A DNA stretch of 38,014 bases from a virus. The position numbers and the translations under genes are program-made. The stretch covers positions 1-38,014 of IMG/VR virus record IMGVR_UViG_3300009503_000050. One strand, 5' to 3'. Under the pieces are notes generated by a model that worked only from the letters and a program-made list of their open reading frames with translations, ran no database searches and was not told where the DNA came from. This document shows, in pieces, positions 10,773 to 19,648 of this stretch (the first letter of the stretch is position 1; each line of letters starts with the position of its first letter).

Positions 10773-12231
10773 AGAGGAAGTTGAATTTATAGGAAGTTTG
10801 TTTCATCCAGTAGTGTTCTTTGACTGTTTTATTCCTGAAATCCATAAAGAAGTCGATATGGCTAGAAACTACCAAATTGAGATGCTACTAGACAACAGCA
10901 GGGTTTCCGTTACAAAGGCTGCCAGAGGCGTTGGTAAGACAACTACAGTTGAATCTGATATTCTCCAAACTATGCTTACTAATCCTAAAAAAGAAGGGCT
11001 TCTCACTACACCTAATAAGGCTCATATAGATCCGCTGTGGAATAGAATTACAACGTTTGTTAGAAGCCATCCATTCTGGAATAGTTTTATAACTAGAATT
11101 GTAAAAAGTGATACATATACAATAGAAGCTAAAAATGGTTTTATATTGCATGGAAGAATATCTGGAAGCTCAAAAGGTGCAAGTGTACTTTCGTTGCATG
11201 TGGATTTTTTATGGGTTGACGAAGGACAACTCTATATGGGGACTGGATTAGATCAACTACAAGGATGTATAAAAGCTAACTGCAGAATTAGAATCTACGG
11301 TGTGCCTAATGGAATGAGGAAAGGATACCTGAGTATTGCATGGAACGACCATGTAATACCAGAAAAATCGAAGCACAAAATAACAAAATTTCAAGATCCT
11401 ACTTTTACAGAGGAGGAGCACCAAAGGCTCATAAGAACATATGGTGGAAAAAGTTCCCAGGCCTACTTAAATCAGGTGCTTGCAGAAGATGGTATCGCTA
11501 CTCAGAAAACTTTTAATCCGATGTATTATAATAAAATATTCGTTGAGGTCCCTTCGTATGAAGTTTTTGAATTTGATGGCAAAAAAATTAATGAGAAGGA
11601 AATAGACGAAACTAAGATTGCGTTTCCAATTGTGCCACCAGAGGCTATAGAACTTAATATAAGTGCGGACCTTGGGTATCATCCAGATCCTACAGTTTGT
11701 GGTATATGGTATACTACTCAGAACGATATGTCATTTTTACTATGTAAATTTATACTCTACTTTATCTCTTATACCAGACAAGCAAAATTCTTTGATAAGA
11801 TAGCTTCAATTATGGGTGTTAAAAACGTAGCCCTTGAAATTGGAGGTCCTGGTCAGACAGTTTATCTTGATATGAATAGCAACGATTTATATCCAGATAA
11901 AAAATATAATGTTATTGGTGTGGATTTTAGATCGAATGTCCCAATTGGACTTGATAACAATGGAAACATAATAAAAGATAATGCTAAATGTTACGCAACA
12001 CAACTTATACGTGATGCATTTGAAAAGAAAAAAATGTTTCTACCAGCAAACGATCTGTTACTGTATGATGAAATTGATTCAAATACACAATATAGTACAT
12101 CAAGAGGGACATTTTCGTATGTTGGAGTTGATCACCATATAGATATGATTCGTTGCTATGTTTTAACAAAGTTACTCCAAAAGGAAGTTAAACAATCAGA
12201 CTTTGGAGTTGTGAGGTATGTTGATTTCTAA
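10753..12231 (+). CDS. terL: Terminase large subunit (ATPase-nuclease DNA packaging motor)
   Basis: The 492-residue protein pumps phage DNA into the prohead and cuts it. The ATPase part shows the Walker A-like loop A57-R-G-V-G-K62-T-T and the Walker B strand FLWVDEGQ with D156 and E157. The nuclease part (RNase H-like) has a first acid in ISADLGYHPD (D306), a second in ALEIGG (E362) and a third in DHHIDM (D464), in the expected order. I start it at ATG 10753; a GTG at 10720 would lengthen it by 11 residues. The 20-base overlap with the zinc-knuckle gene suggests coupling. Length is within the usual 450-600 range. Confidence 0.93.
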   Translation: MQANLSREEVEFIGSLFHPVVFFDCFIPEIHKEVDMARNYQIEMLLDNSRVSVTKAARGVGKTTTVESDILQTMLTNPKKEGLLTTPNKAHIDPLWNRITTFVRSHPFWNSFITRIVKSDTYTIEAKNGFILHGRISGSSKGASVLSLHVDFLWVDEGQLYMGTGLDQLQGCIKANCRIRIYGVPNGMRKGYLSIAWNDHVIPEKSKHKITKFQDPTFTEEEHQRLIRTYGGKSSQAYLNQVLAEDGIATQKTFNPMYYNKIFVEVPSYEVFEFDGKKINEKEIDETKIAFPIVPPEAIELNISADLGYHPDPTVCGIWYTTQNDMSFLLCKFILYFISYTRQAKFFDKIASIMGVKNVALEIGGPGQTVYLDMNSNDLYPDKKYNVIGVDFRSNVPIGLDNNGNIIKDNAKCYATQLIRDAFEKKKMFLPANDLLLYDEIDSNTQYSTSRGTFSYVGVDHHIDMIRCYVLTKLLQKEVKQSDFGVVRYVDF

Positions 12232-12239
12232 AAATACAT

Positions 12240-13619
12240 ATGGAAAGTAACAAAATTCCTAAACGAAAAAAGATTTCTTTTACAGAAGGGAAAATAGACA
12301 TTACAACAAAACTTGGGCAAAGTAGTGACGATGTGGAACTGAAAAAAACGTATTCTACAAAAAATGTAGGAGTTGTTGGTGTTGATTTTTCTGGAGAAGT
12401 AGGAAAGCAATTTACTAGAGTAGAATTGCTTGAGCAGTACTACAGACTTTGTGAGATTGTGAGAGCATGTATTGATGCAATAGCTTATGCATCAGTGCAA
12501 TCTGGGTATCACTTTGAGCCATGTAATCCAAATGAGGAAATAGATAAAAACATACTTACTTTATTAAATAGATTCTTTGATAATGTAAATGAAGATGATG
12601 ACTTCAGCGATCTTGGTCTTGACACATTTTTTGATCTATTGACGTTTGGAGATGCTTATTGGGAAAAAGTTGTTAAATACAAGCAATTAATGGATTTTCT
12701 TGAGTACTTGAAAAATCCCAAGGGGGATCCATGGGAAGTCGAAATACCCTACTCGTTATATAAAGTAAGTGCAATGTATATGCATGCCCACTGGAATGAT
12801 AAAAAACGTATTGTTGATAAATATGAACAGAGAGATATTGCTGGTAAAGTTATAACTGAATGGGAACCCCATCAGATTGTTCATTTTAGAATGTCTTCTC
12901 CAATAGACGAAATAAGTGGGTTTGCACCAGCTACAACATTAAAAAATATTATTGCTGCTGATATATACTCAAATAACTACAATGCAAAATTTTTTGAAAA
13001 CAATGCAACTCCTAGACTCCACATAGACCTTGGCAAAGTTAGCAAAGCAGAGTTAGATGCATTCTGCGGAGAAGTCGAGCAAAATTTGAAAGGTAAACCA
13101 CATAAGAACATTGTGACAAGAGGTGGTGTTACTATCCATCCTATTGGTCTCACTAATAACGATATGCAGTTTTCTGAATACCAAAAGCACCTTACACAGA
13201 AAGTTCTTGCTACATTTAGGGTTCCACCTATTATACTTGGTATGACAGAACTTACAAAAGGTATTACTGCTGACGCCCAAATAGCACTATTTAAATTTTT
13301 GGCTGTTGATCCTATAAGACGAATCGTTGCATCTAGAATAAATAAGAAGATTATAAACACATTGTTCCCTGGAGTGAGAGTAAAGTTTGTGTTTAATCCG
13401 ATAGATAGACTCGATCAGGCTATGCAGAGTCAGGTTGATAAATCTGATTTATCTGGAAATATAAAAACTGTCAACGAAGTAAGGGCTGCAAGAGGAATGG
13501 GCAAAGTATCATGGGGAGATCAACCTGTCCCCATGCCAGGACAAAAAATACCAGGTGCAAATGAAAGAAGGACAAACGAGGAAGGCGAGGAAGGAGGAGA
13601 TGAGAATGGATATCAATAA
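12240..13619 (+). CDS. Portal protein, HK97-like
   Basis: The 459-residue product forms the ring at the unique vertex through which DNA passes and to which the tail attaches. Typical portal features are EQYYRLCEIVRACIDAIAYASVQSGYHF near the start, a GDAYWE block, HFRMSSPIDEISGFAPATT, and FRVPPIILGMTELTKGITADAQIALFKF. The Pro/Glu/Gly-rich end looks disordered. It follows the terminase by eight bases with no strong ribosome binding site of its own, so it probably depends on coupling. The last 14 bases overlap the giant fusion gene, whose ribosome binding site lies inside the portal frame. Confidence 0.9.
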   Translation: MESNKIPKRKKISFTEGKIDITTKLGQSSDDVELKKTYSTKNVGVVGVDFSGEVGKQFTRVELLEQYYRLCEIVRACIDAIAYASVQSGYHFEPCNPNEEIDKNILTLLNRFFDNVNEDDDFSDLGLDTFFDLLTFGDAYWEKVVKYKQLMDFLEYLKNPKGDPWEVEIPYSLYKVSAMYMHAHWNDKKRIVDKYEQRDIAGKVITEWEPHQIVHFRMSSPIDEISGFAPATTLKNIIAADIYSNNYNAKFFENNATPRLHIDLGKVSKAELDAFCGEVEQNLKGKPHKNIVTRGGVTIHPIGLTNNDMQFSEYQKHLTQKVLATFRVPPIILGMTELTKGITADAQIALFKFLAVDPIRRIVASRINKKIINTLFPGVRVKFVFNPIDRLDQAMQSQVDKSDLSGNIKTVNEVRAARGMGKVSWGDQPVPMPGQKIPGANERRTNEEGEEGGDENGYQ

Positions 13620-16600
13620 GTGGGCTGATGAACCAATGGTAGAACCAAAAGAATGGACAGCAGAACGCAAAAAAAGGCTTCTTGATGATCATAGACTTGT
13701 TCATGCAGCTTACCAAAGTCTTATTAATGGAAAGACTCTTTATCATAGAAAAGGGGCGTTAGCAGGAAAAATTATAACAAAGGAGTGGTTGGAAAAATTT
13801 CATAAATGGATTGTTCAACACATTTTTAAGCTTGGTTATAAACACAATATGGTAGATGAGCTTGATAGAACTCTTCCTATGGAACTAAAAGACAAATCAG
13901 TACAAAAAACAATAACTATTGAGGATGTACTACAAGGGAAGAAAGAGGAATTAATATCTGCATTAACTACAGACAGTGGTAGTGTATTGATTCCACAAAA
14001 GATAGATAAGAATAGCGTGAAATGGGCTATTTATGTCACAGCTCCGCATGGATATATGATATGGAAAGGGCAAAAGACACTCATAGTTAAGTCAGTTGAA
14101 CTGAAAAAACATATAAATGAGCCTTTACTTCTTGTATCAGGCACATTTGCATTTGGGATAATAAGACTTGATTCCCCACAAGAGATAGATCAAAAGATGT
14201 TTCAGACTTTAAAACAAGAACATAAGATTACCGACGAGGAAGCAAAAACATGGGGATTTGATAAAAAGGATAAACTATATGCATATAGAGTTCATGTTGA
14301 TTATTTATACCCAAAGCCAAAAAAAATTATAAAACCAAAAGGATTACAAAATTTTACAGAAATTGAAAATATACGTGTGATTAAAGATCAAGAAGAGAAA
14401 AAAATGCTCAATGTTGACGAAGTTGTTGGGCTTATAACTGACAATAATATACAAAAGTCAATAATGAAACTTGAAATGATTACTCCGAGTGAACTGAAAA
14501 AAATATCAAGAGCGCAACTTATTTTTATACATTTGTTATTGCATAGAATATATGACAATGCAGATAGACAAAAGAAAAATAGTCCTTCAAATGAAAATCT
14601 TGCTAACTGGCACTCGTTTGTAAAACAAGAAATGATAAATAGAGGTATCAAACACTTTTGGAAAAACAAGTTAGATGATCTAAGTAAAGAACAACCATCT
14701 CAACCTAGTGAAGTAAAGAAAGATATTGAAGAAGTTGATAAAAGTTTTAAGGATGATATTAAAGATGCTCTTAAGAATATAAACGATATTGTTATTATAA
14801 ATGATTATGTATGTCTTGTTGGCTCATCTGTATCTCGTGAGAACCCTCACGACATTGATGTTCTTGTCAGAAGTGATTTCAGAGATCCTTCACTTGAGTT
14901 GAAAATTGGGAAAGTTCTAAAAGAGGGTGGGTTAAAACATAAGATTCACTGGGTATGGCTTGCAGCAGGACCTCATTCGTCATATCATAAAATTGCTGAT
15001 TACGTTGTTAGAATTGATAAGGATTTACCATTTGTAGAAGTTAAAGAGGACAGATATAAAAATATAAAAGAATCCCTTTCAGATATAGATATAGAAAAAT
15101 CAGCATACTCTTATTATAAGGGACTTGACGAGTGGAAGACTGATTTTATAATTGATGCATATCATACTATCAAAAGTATAAAAGGAAATAAAATTATTGA
15201 TATAGGTTGTGGAACTGGACGATTACTTAAAATGCTTAGTAATAGCGGCTACGAAACTACAGGTATAGATAAAGATAAAACTGCTATAGATTTCTGTAAG
15301 CGAAATGGGGTTAATGTAATTGAATATGATATAGAATGTGGAAATCTTCCTTTTAAAGACGATGAGTTTGATACTGCAGTGTTAATGCATGTAATAGAAC
15401 ACGCAGAGGATCCAGATAAAGTTATAAACGAAGCATCAAGAATATCAAAAAATGTAGTTTTGATAATTCCTATAGGAGATTGTGCCGATACAACACATAA
15501 AAGAACTTATAATATTGCTGATATTGAGAAAATAGCTAATGAATATGATGCATCAATTCATATTTATCATATCGGGAGACAAGAAAGATTTAATGCTATA
15601 ATTACAATGAATTCTATTGAAACAAATAAAGGATGGTTAAAACCAGGTGAAACATTTTCACCGATAAAGCCAGCAATGGCAGGATACACTGAATTTTTCT
15701 CTATAGATGAACTATGGGATAAATGGGCGGAACAAAGAATTTCAAAAGGTATAGACATAGAAGAAAAACTCAATGGATTTCGTTGTATAATAAGTAAAAA
15801 AGGAGATGCAATCAAAATATGGTTTGAGGATTCAAAACAGGATAGAAATAAACAATTGCCAATGCTTGTTGATGAGTTGAAAAAAATAAACGATGATTTT
15901 GTTTTAGATTGTAACATTGGAATTAATCGTAATGGGAAACCACTACCGAGAATAAAATTGATGACCCTTTTAGCAAATAATCCAGAATTAAAAGAAGGTG
16001 ATGAAGTTTTATGTACTGTATTCGACTTACCTTACTGGAAAATTAACTTGACAGAAAAATCTTTGAGTGAAAGACGTGAGGCACTAGAAAATTTCTTTAA
16101 TAAATATCTGAAAGGTAATAAAAACTTTGGAATTACATCGTATAATGTTGTTAATAGTAAAAACGAAATGGCTACTAAGGCAAAGCATCTTGCTAGTCTT
16201 CCAGGTTCCGAAGGTATAGTTGCAAAGACTATTGATTCAAAATATGTAAGAGGTGGAAGTGACGATTGGGCAAAGCTTAAATCCATTGTTGAAGTTAAAG
16301 CTTTAGTATATAATGTTCAGACTAATAAAAATGGGACAAAATCGTTTTATTGTGGTTTACTACCTGGTGATTCTAACTACAAGAATATAATTGAATATAA
16401 TGGAACTAAATACGTTGATTTAAAGAAAACAATGTCGTCAAATGTTCCTGCTACAAAAGGTGATATTATCACTGTCCATGTTGGTGAGATAATAGAAACT
16501 GAAGATGATAAACTTCAGTGGGTTATTCCGAGAGTTATAGACGTGGATAAATCCAGAACAGAGCCATATTTTGCTAAACAAGTTGTTGATATGGCTGAAC

Positions 16601-17385
16601 GAGCGCATGTTTTGCAAAAAGCATTAAATATTGTTGATGAAATACAAAAAACTATATCACCTAAACAAGTTTCACAGGAACAAATTGGTGAGGAAGTGGG
16701 TAAAGGTCCGCATGCCAAAGCGTCAATATCATTCTGGGAAGAAAACTGGTGGAAAATGTACAATAAAGAAACAGGAAAGTTTGTTCTTCAATCGCATTGG
16801 AGAGGATTAAGTGAAGAAGAGTCTAAAATGACATATGAGGAACTTTTAAATACAAATAATTCTGTCCACCAGGACCTTCGCTCCGAAATAGAGCCTGGTG
16901 GAAATTTATGGGGTTTCTCATTGTTTACTGGAACAGCGAAGGATTTGAAAAAGATGAATGGAAACTCTCTTGCAAATATAGACAATAGCCATATTCGTGG
17001 GACACACAAATTGCTTGTTCCAAGAGGATGGCTTAATCTTAAAGACGGAACAGTTTTTGCACCTACAGAACCAGGTGCAACAACGAAGTCATATGCTAAA
17101 TTCTTTGTTATTGAGAAAGGATCTTTCAAAAATGGTGTGTGGCATAGAAGTTTTCAGGAAGTATTTTTCAATGGGCCTACAATAAAGGGAAGATATATAT
17201 TTGCAAAAGCACAAGTTGGAGATCAGAGATTTTGGCTTGTATCAAAGCCAGAAGATCAGAAGCCATATGCCGAAACTCATAATCTTGAAACAGTAATAAA
17301 AGAACTTAAATCCAGAGGGCATAAATGGTTGTGGTGGAGAGAATCATTAGAATCCGAACCAAAACTCCTTGATTTAAGTAGATGA
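13606..17385 (+). CDS. Giant multi-enzyme protein: ASCH-like, nucleotidyltransferase, methyltransferase, ATP-dependent ligase, LigD-type phosphoesterase
   Basis: The 1259-residue protein chains several enzyme domains. Residues 145-240 resemble an ASCH/PUA-like fold (IWKGQKT at 152-158). At 405-420 is a minimal nucleotidyltransferase motif, G406-S-S then D416-x-D418. Residues 526-690 are a Rossmann SAM methyltransferase (DIGCGTG at 532-538). Residues 700-1000 are an ATP-dependent ligase with K721-L-N-G-F-R726, EGIVAK (869-874), WAKLK (888-892) and an OB-like part. Residues about 1058-1250 fit the LigD 3'-phosphoesterase, with QSH (H1064), V-H1088-Q-D1090-L-R1092 and T-H1134. ATG 13606 has AGGAGG eight bases upstream. 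The place between portal and protease is unusual for enzymes and suggests a virion-associated, possibly injected polyvalent protein that repairs or seals ends. Residues 119-134 resemble the start of the capsid protein. Confidence 0.8.
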   Translation: MDINKWADEPMVEPKEWTAERKKRLLDDHRLVHAAYQSLINGKTLYHRKGALAGKIITKEWLEKFHKWIVQHIFKLGYKHNMVDELDRTLPMELKDKSVQKTITIEDVLQGKKEELISALTTDSGSVLIPQKIDKNSVKWAIYVTAPHGYMIWKGQKTLIVKSVELKKHINEPLLLVSGTFAFGIIRLDSPQEIDQKMFQTLKQEHKITDEEAKTWGFDKKDKLYAYRVHVDYLYPKPKKIIKPKGLQNFTEIENIRVIKDQEEKKMLNVDEVVGLITDNNIQKSIMKLEMITPSELKKISRAQLIFIHLLLHRIYDNADRQKKNSPSNENLANWHSFVKQEMINRGIKHFWKNKLDDLSKEQPSQPSEVKKDIEEVDKSFKDDIKDALKNINDIVIINDYVCLVGSSVSRENPHDIDVLVRSDFRDPSLELKIGKVLKEGGLKHKIHWVWLAAGPHSSYHKIADYVVRIDKDLPFVEVKEDRYKNIKESLSDIDIEKSAYSYYKGLDEWKTDFIIDAYHTIKSIKGNKIIDIGCGTGRLLKMLSNSGYETTGIDKDKTAIDFCKRNGVNVIEYDIECGNLPFKDDEFDTAVLMHVIEHAEDPDKVINEASRISKNVVLIIPIGDCADTTHKRTYNIADIEKIANEYDASIHIYHIGRQERFNAIITMNSIETNKGWLKPGETFSPIKPAMAGYTEFFSIDELWDKWAEQRISKGIDIEEKLNGFRCIISKKGDAIKIWFEDSKQDRNKQLPMLVDELKKINDDFVLDCNIGINRNGKPLPRIKLMTLLANNPELKEGDEVLCTVFDLPYWKINLTEKSLSERREALENFFNKYLKGNKNFGITSYNVVNSKNEMATKAKHLASLPGSEGIVAKTIDSKYVRGGSDDWAKLKSIVEVKALVYNVQTNKNGTKSFYCGLLPGDSNYKNIIEYNGTKYVDLKKTMSSNVPATKGDIITVHVGEIIETEDDKLQWVIPRVIDVDKSRTEPYFAKQVVDMAERAHVLQKALNIVDEIQKTISPKQVSQEQIGEEVGKGPHAKASISFWEENWWKMYNKETGKFVLQSHWRGLSEEESKMTYEELLNTNNSVHQDLRSEIEPGGNLWGFSLFTGTAKDLKKMNGNSLANIDNSHIRGTHKLLVPRGWLNLKDGTVFAPTEPGATTKSYAKFFVIEKGSFKNGVWHRSFQEVFFNGPTIKGRYIFAKAQVGDQRFWLVSKPEDQKPYAETHNLETVIKELKSRGHKWLWWRESLESEPKLLDLSR

Positions 17386-17400
17386 CAGTAGGAGGTTGTT

Positions 17401-18612
17401 ATGGAACAGAAAATAATTGAAACAAACAGAGGATTAAGATTGCCTGTGATTTTCGAGAAAAATTATGTAGAAAAAACCGAAGGTGAAGAAAAAAGATTTA
17501 TTGAAGGGCTGGCAGCGGCACCTGGAGAAGATAGAAATGTACCTTTATACGAACTTACTGAAGAGTGTTTACGTGAGGCTGTTAATGACTTAAAAGTAAA
17601 CCAAGTGCTATTTCTTGAACACGATAAACATCAGCCAATAGGAAAGATTGTTGATGCAAAATTTATTCCAGGCAAAGGTATCTGGATAAAAGCTCTAATA
17701 AGTAAAACTGCAGATAAAGTTTGGACGATGATACAAGAAGGAGTTTTAACGGGTTTTTCCATAGGAGGTAGCGTAAAAAAGTTCATTGAAGAAGCTGGTA
17801 AAACTATATCTGACACTGTTTGCAAAGTCATCAGAATTGAACTTAATGAAGTATCAGTTGTAGCGCTTCCCGCTAACATCCATACACGGATATGGAACTC
17901 GTATATAAGTAAAGCATTATCTTTAAATATGGAAGGAGGTGAATTACTAATGGGCGATAAAGAATTTGCTGAAGTTGAAGAAGAAATTAAAGAAGAGGAA
18001 AAAATCAGTAAAGAGCTTGCAAATGAAAAAAGCGACATTAAAGAAATAGAAAAATCTACTATTGAAAAAACTGATGAAGTTAATATTAAAAATGATGAGA
18101 AAAAATCTGCTGAAACTGAAAAAGATGAAATTGATATTGTAAAAGATATAGGTGACGAAACAAAAGTTCCTGCTGATTTCGTGATCGAAGAAGCAATGAA
18201 GGATAAAATTGACAAAGCTGAGATTATACGTGGTCTGAAAGCTGCTCTAAAGGCAAAGAATATTGAGAAAGTGAAGGAAGCTATCAACAAAGTTATTTCA
18301 CTTTTAGAGGGCAAGTATTACGAATATTACTATAAGGAGGAATATGACAAAAATCGCAAGAAAGAAGAAAATGAAAAATATCCCAAAGTGGACAAAGCTC
18401 TTGAGGATATTCGTAAGGAAATTGAAGTCCTTAAAACATTTCAGTCTGATAGCATCAAAAATGCTGTTAAAGAAGTTCTTGCGACACTCCCTGATGAAAT
18501 AAGGAAGAGCGTAGCTGTTTCTCATAAAGACGAAGAAAAGAAGAAAGATACTCGGACTTTTGATGAGAGACTTAGCGATGCCGTAAGGGCTACTATTGAA
18601 AATAAGGGCTAA
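17401..18612 (+). CDS. Prohead protease (S78/XkdF-like) fused to a scaffold-like C-terminal region
   Basis: The N-terminal 170 residues match phage capsid maturation proteases: FLEHDKHQPIGKI with catalytic-type H74, VLTGFSIGGSV with S120 as likely nucleophile, and IELNEVSVVALPAN, a hallmark of the family. Residues 184-403 are highly charged, rich in Glu and Lys and predicted helical, as expected for a scaffold that fills the prohead and is then digested. GGAGG lies shortly before ATG 17401. A second strong ribosome binding site inside the gene precedes an in-frame ATG at 17950, so the scaffold part is probably also made separately. Protease directly before the capsid gene is the standard order. 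Confidence 0.85.
   Translation: MEQKIIETNRGLRLPVIFEKNYVEKTEGEEKRFIEGLAAAPGEDRNVPLYELTEECLREAVNDLKVNQVLFLEHDKHQPIGKIVDAKFIPGKGIWIKALISKTADKVWTMIQEGVLTGFSIGGSVKKFIEEAGKTISDTVCKVIRIELNEVSVVALPANIHTRIWNSYISKALSLNMEGGELLMGDKEFAEVEEEIKEEEKISKELANEKSDIKEIEKSTIEKTDEVNIKNDEKKSAETEKDEIDIVKDIGDETKVPADFVIEEAMKDKIDKAEIIRGLKAALKAKNIEKVKEAINKVISLLEGKYYEYYYKEEYDKNRKKEENEKYPKVDKALEDIRKEIEVLKTFQSDSIKNAVKEVLATLPDEIRKSVAVSHKDEEKKKDTRTFDERLSDAVRATIENKG
17950..18612 (+). CDS. Nested in-frame scaffold protein (internal start within the protease gene)
   Basis: Inside the protease frame, GGAAGGAGGTGAATT (17931-17945) precedes ATG 17950, codon 184, at ideal spacing. The product would be the 220-residue charged C-terminal half, MGDKEFAEVEEEIKEEEK..., with long helical stretches. 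The internal signal is nearly the same as the one before the major capsid gene (AGGAGGTGAATTA), fitting a scaffold made in large amounts. Phage lambda uses the same arrangement for Nu3 within C. Use of the internal start is inferred from sequence only. Confidence 0.6.
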   Translation: MGDKEFAEVEEEIKEEEKISKELANEKSDIKEIEKSTIEKTDEVNIKNDEKKSAETEKDEIDIVKDIGDETKVPADFVIEEAMKDKIDKAEIIRGLKAALKAKNIEKVKEAINKVISLLEGKYYEYYYKEEYDKNRKKEENEKYPKVDKALEDIRKEIEVLKTFQSDSIKNAVKEVLATLPDEIRKSVAVSHKDEEKKKDTRTFDERLSDAVRATIENKG

Positions 18613-18655
18613 CAACCTTAATAATTCCAAAAATGATAGGAGGTGAATTAATACA

Positions 18656-19558
18656 ATGGAAGGACTTGACATCGAGAAAGCATTAACTACGGCTGACGGT
18701 AGCGGTGCTGCTTTAATTCCAGAAAAACTTGATCCATTGCTCACGGAACTTGCTTATAAGGAAACTCCTCTCTTGAGACTTTTCAAAGAGAAACCATGGT
18801 CAACCAACGTTTACGCATGGAATGAAAGAACAGCACTTGTAGCGTCTGGTGCATATAGTGAAAGTGATACATTCAGTTCAGCTACATCTACTTATAGCCA
18901 GAAATCTGTTACAATTAAGATGGTAAAAGCTGATGGTGAAGTATCGAATCTTTTGAAAGAGACTTCCAGGGACTATATTGATGCCCTAAAAGCAGAAATA
19001 GAGTCTGCTACACAGGAACTTTCTCATCAATTAGAGAAATACTATATCATTGGCAATGCTGGTCTTACTTCTAAAGAGTTTGATGGTTTATCAAATTTGG
19101 TTACGCAGACTTACAATGCCGCTTCTAGTAAAATTAGTCTGGATATTCTTGATGGTGCTATTAATACAATCATTGAGAATAATGGAAAGCCAAATCTGAT
19201 TCTTCTTGCAACTCGTGATATTCATGAGTTGTGGAGTGTTGTTAGAGACTCTGCTCTTGCATACTTCTGGAAAGAAGTTGAAAATAGAGAGAATTATCTC
19301 GCAAGTTATCGTGGGATACCTATAGTAGGTTCACAGTTTATTCCTACAAATCTTGGTTTGACTGGAGATCAGTCATTTGGATTTGTGCTTGATTTGAATA
19401 ATATTGTTGTTCCTGTAGTAAAGGGTATTTCTTACGAAGATATGACTGCCAAAGTATCAGCTGATACAACCGCATTTAGAGTAAAGACATGGAGAGCATT
19501 AGCTGTGAAAGGTGGAGCATATAAACATGTGAAGATAACTAACATAGCTAAACCCTAG
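18656..19558 (+). CDS. Major capsid protein, HK97 fold
   Basis: The 300-residue protein begins MEGLDIEKALTTADGSG, followed by ALIPEKLDPLLTELA, the usual start of the mature HK97-type shell protein. Typical blocks follow: TSTYSQKSVTIKMVKADGEVSNLLKETSRDYIDAL, then EKYYIIGNAG...FDGLSN and a C-terminal A-domain with ATRDIHELW. It lacks the long N-terminal delta region of HK97, consistent with a separate scaffold encoded within the protease gene. The ribosome binding site AGGAGGTGAATTA is among the strongest in the window, and a hairpin terminator follows at 19573-19605, as expected for the most abundant virion protein. Confidence 0.9.
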   Translation: MEGLDIEKALTTADGSGAALIPEKLDPLLTELAYKETPLLRLFKEKPWSTNVYAWNERTALVASGAYSESDTFSSATSTYSQKSVTIKMVKADGEVSNLLKETSRDYIDALKAEIESATQELSHQLEKYYIIGNAGLTSKEFDGLSNLVTQTYNAASSKISLDILDGAINTIIENNGKPNLILLATRDIHELWSVVRDSALAYFWKEVENRENYLASYRGIPIVGSQFIPTNLGLTGDQSFGFVLDLNNIVVPVVKGISYEDMTAKVSADTTAFRVKTWRALAVKGGAYKHVKITNIAKP

Positions 19559-19572
19559 TAGAATATAATGAG

Positions 19573-19605
19573 AGAGTTGGGCTAATGAAAGTTAGCCCAC
19601 TCTTC
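19573..19605 (+). terminator. Hairpin terminator after the capsid gene
   Basis: TGGGCTAA and TTAGCCCA pair around the six-base loop tgaaag, and flanking AGAG/CTCT extends the stem past one bulged T. A pyrimidine-rich stretch (tcttctttcactgtctt) follows instead of a clean U-run. It probably terminates part of the transcripts, lowering expression of the connector and tail genes relative to capsid, or protects the 3' end of the capsid message. Confidence 0.65.
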
Positions 19606-19648
19606 TTTCACTGTCTTATCAAGTAGGACAATGCAAGAGGAGTAAAAA

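Noticed and set aside
17631-18744. Long minus-strand ORFs opposite the protease/scaffold and capsid genes
   Set aside because: They are Ser/Phe/Ile-rich mirror frames of Glu/Lys-rich coding sequence and have no start signals.
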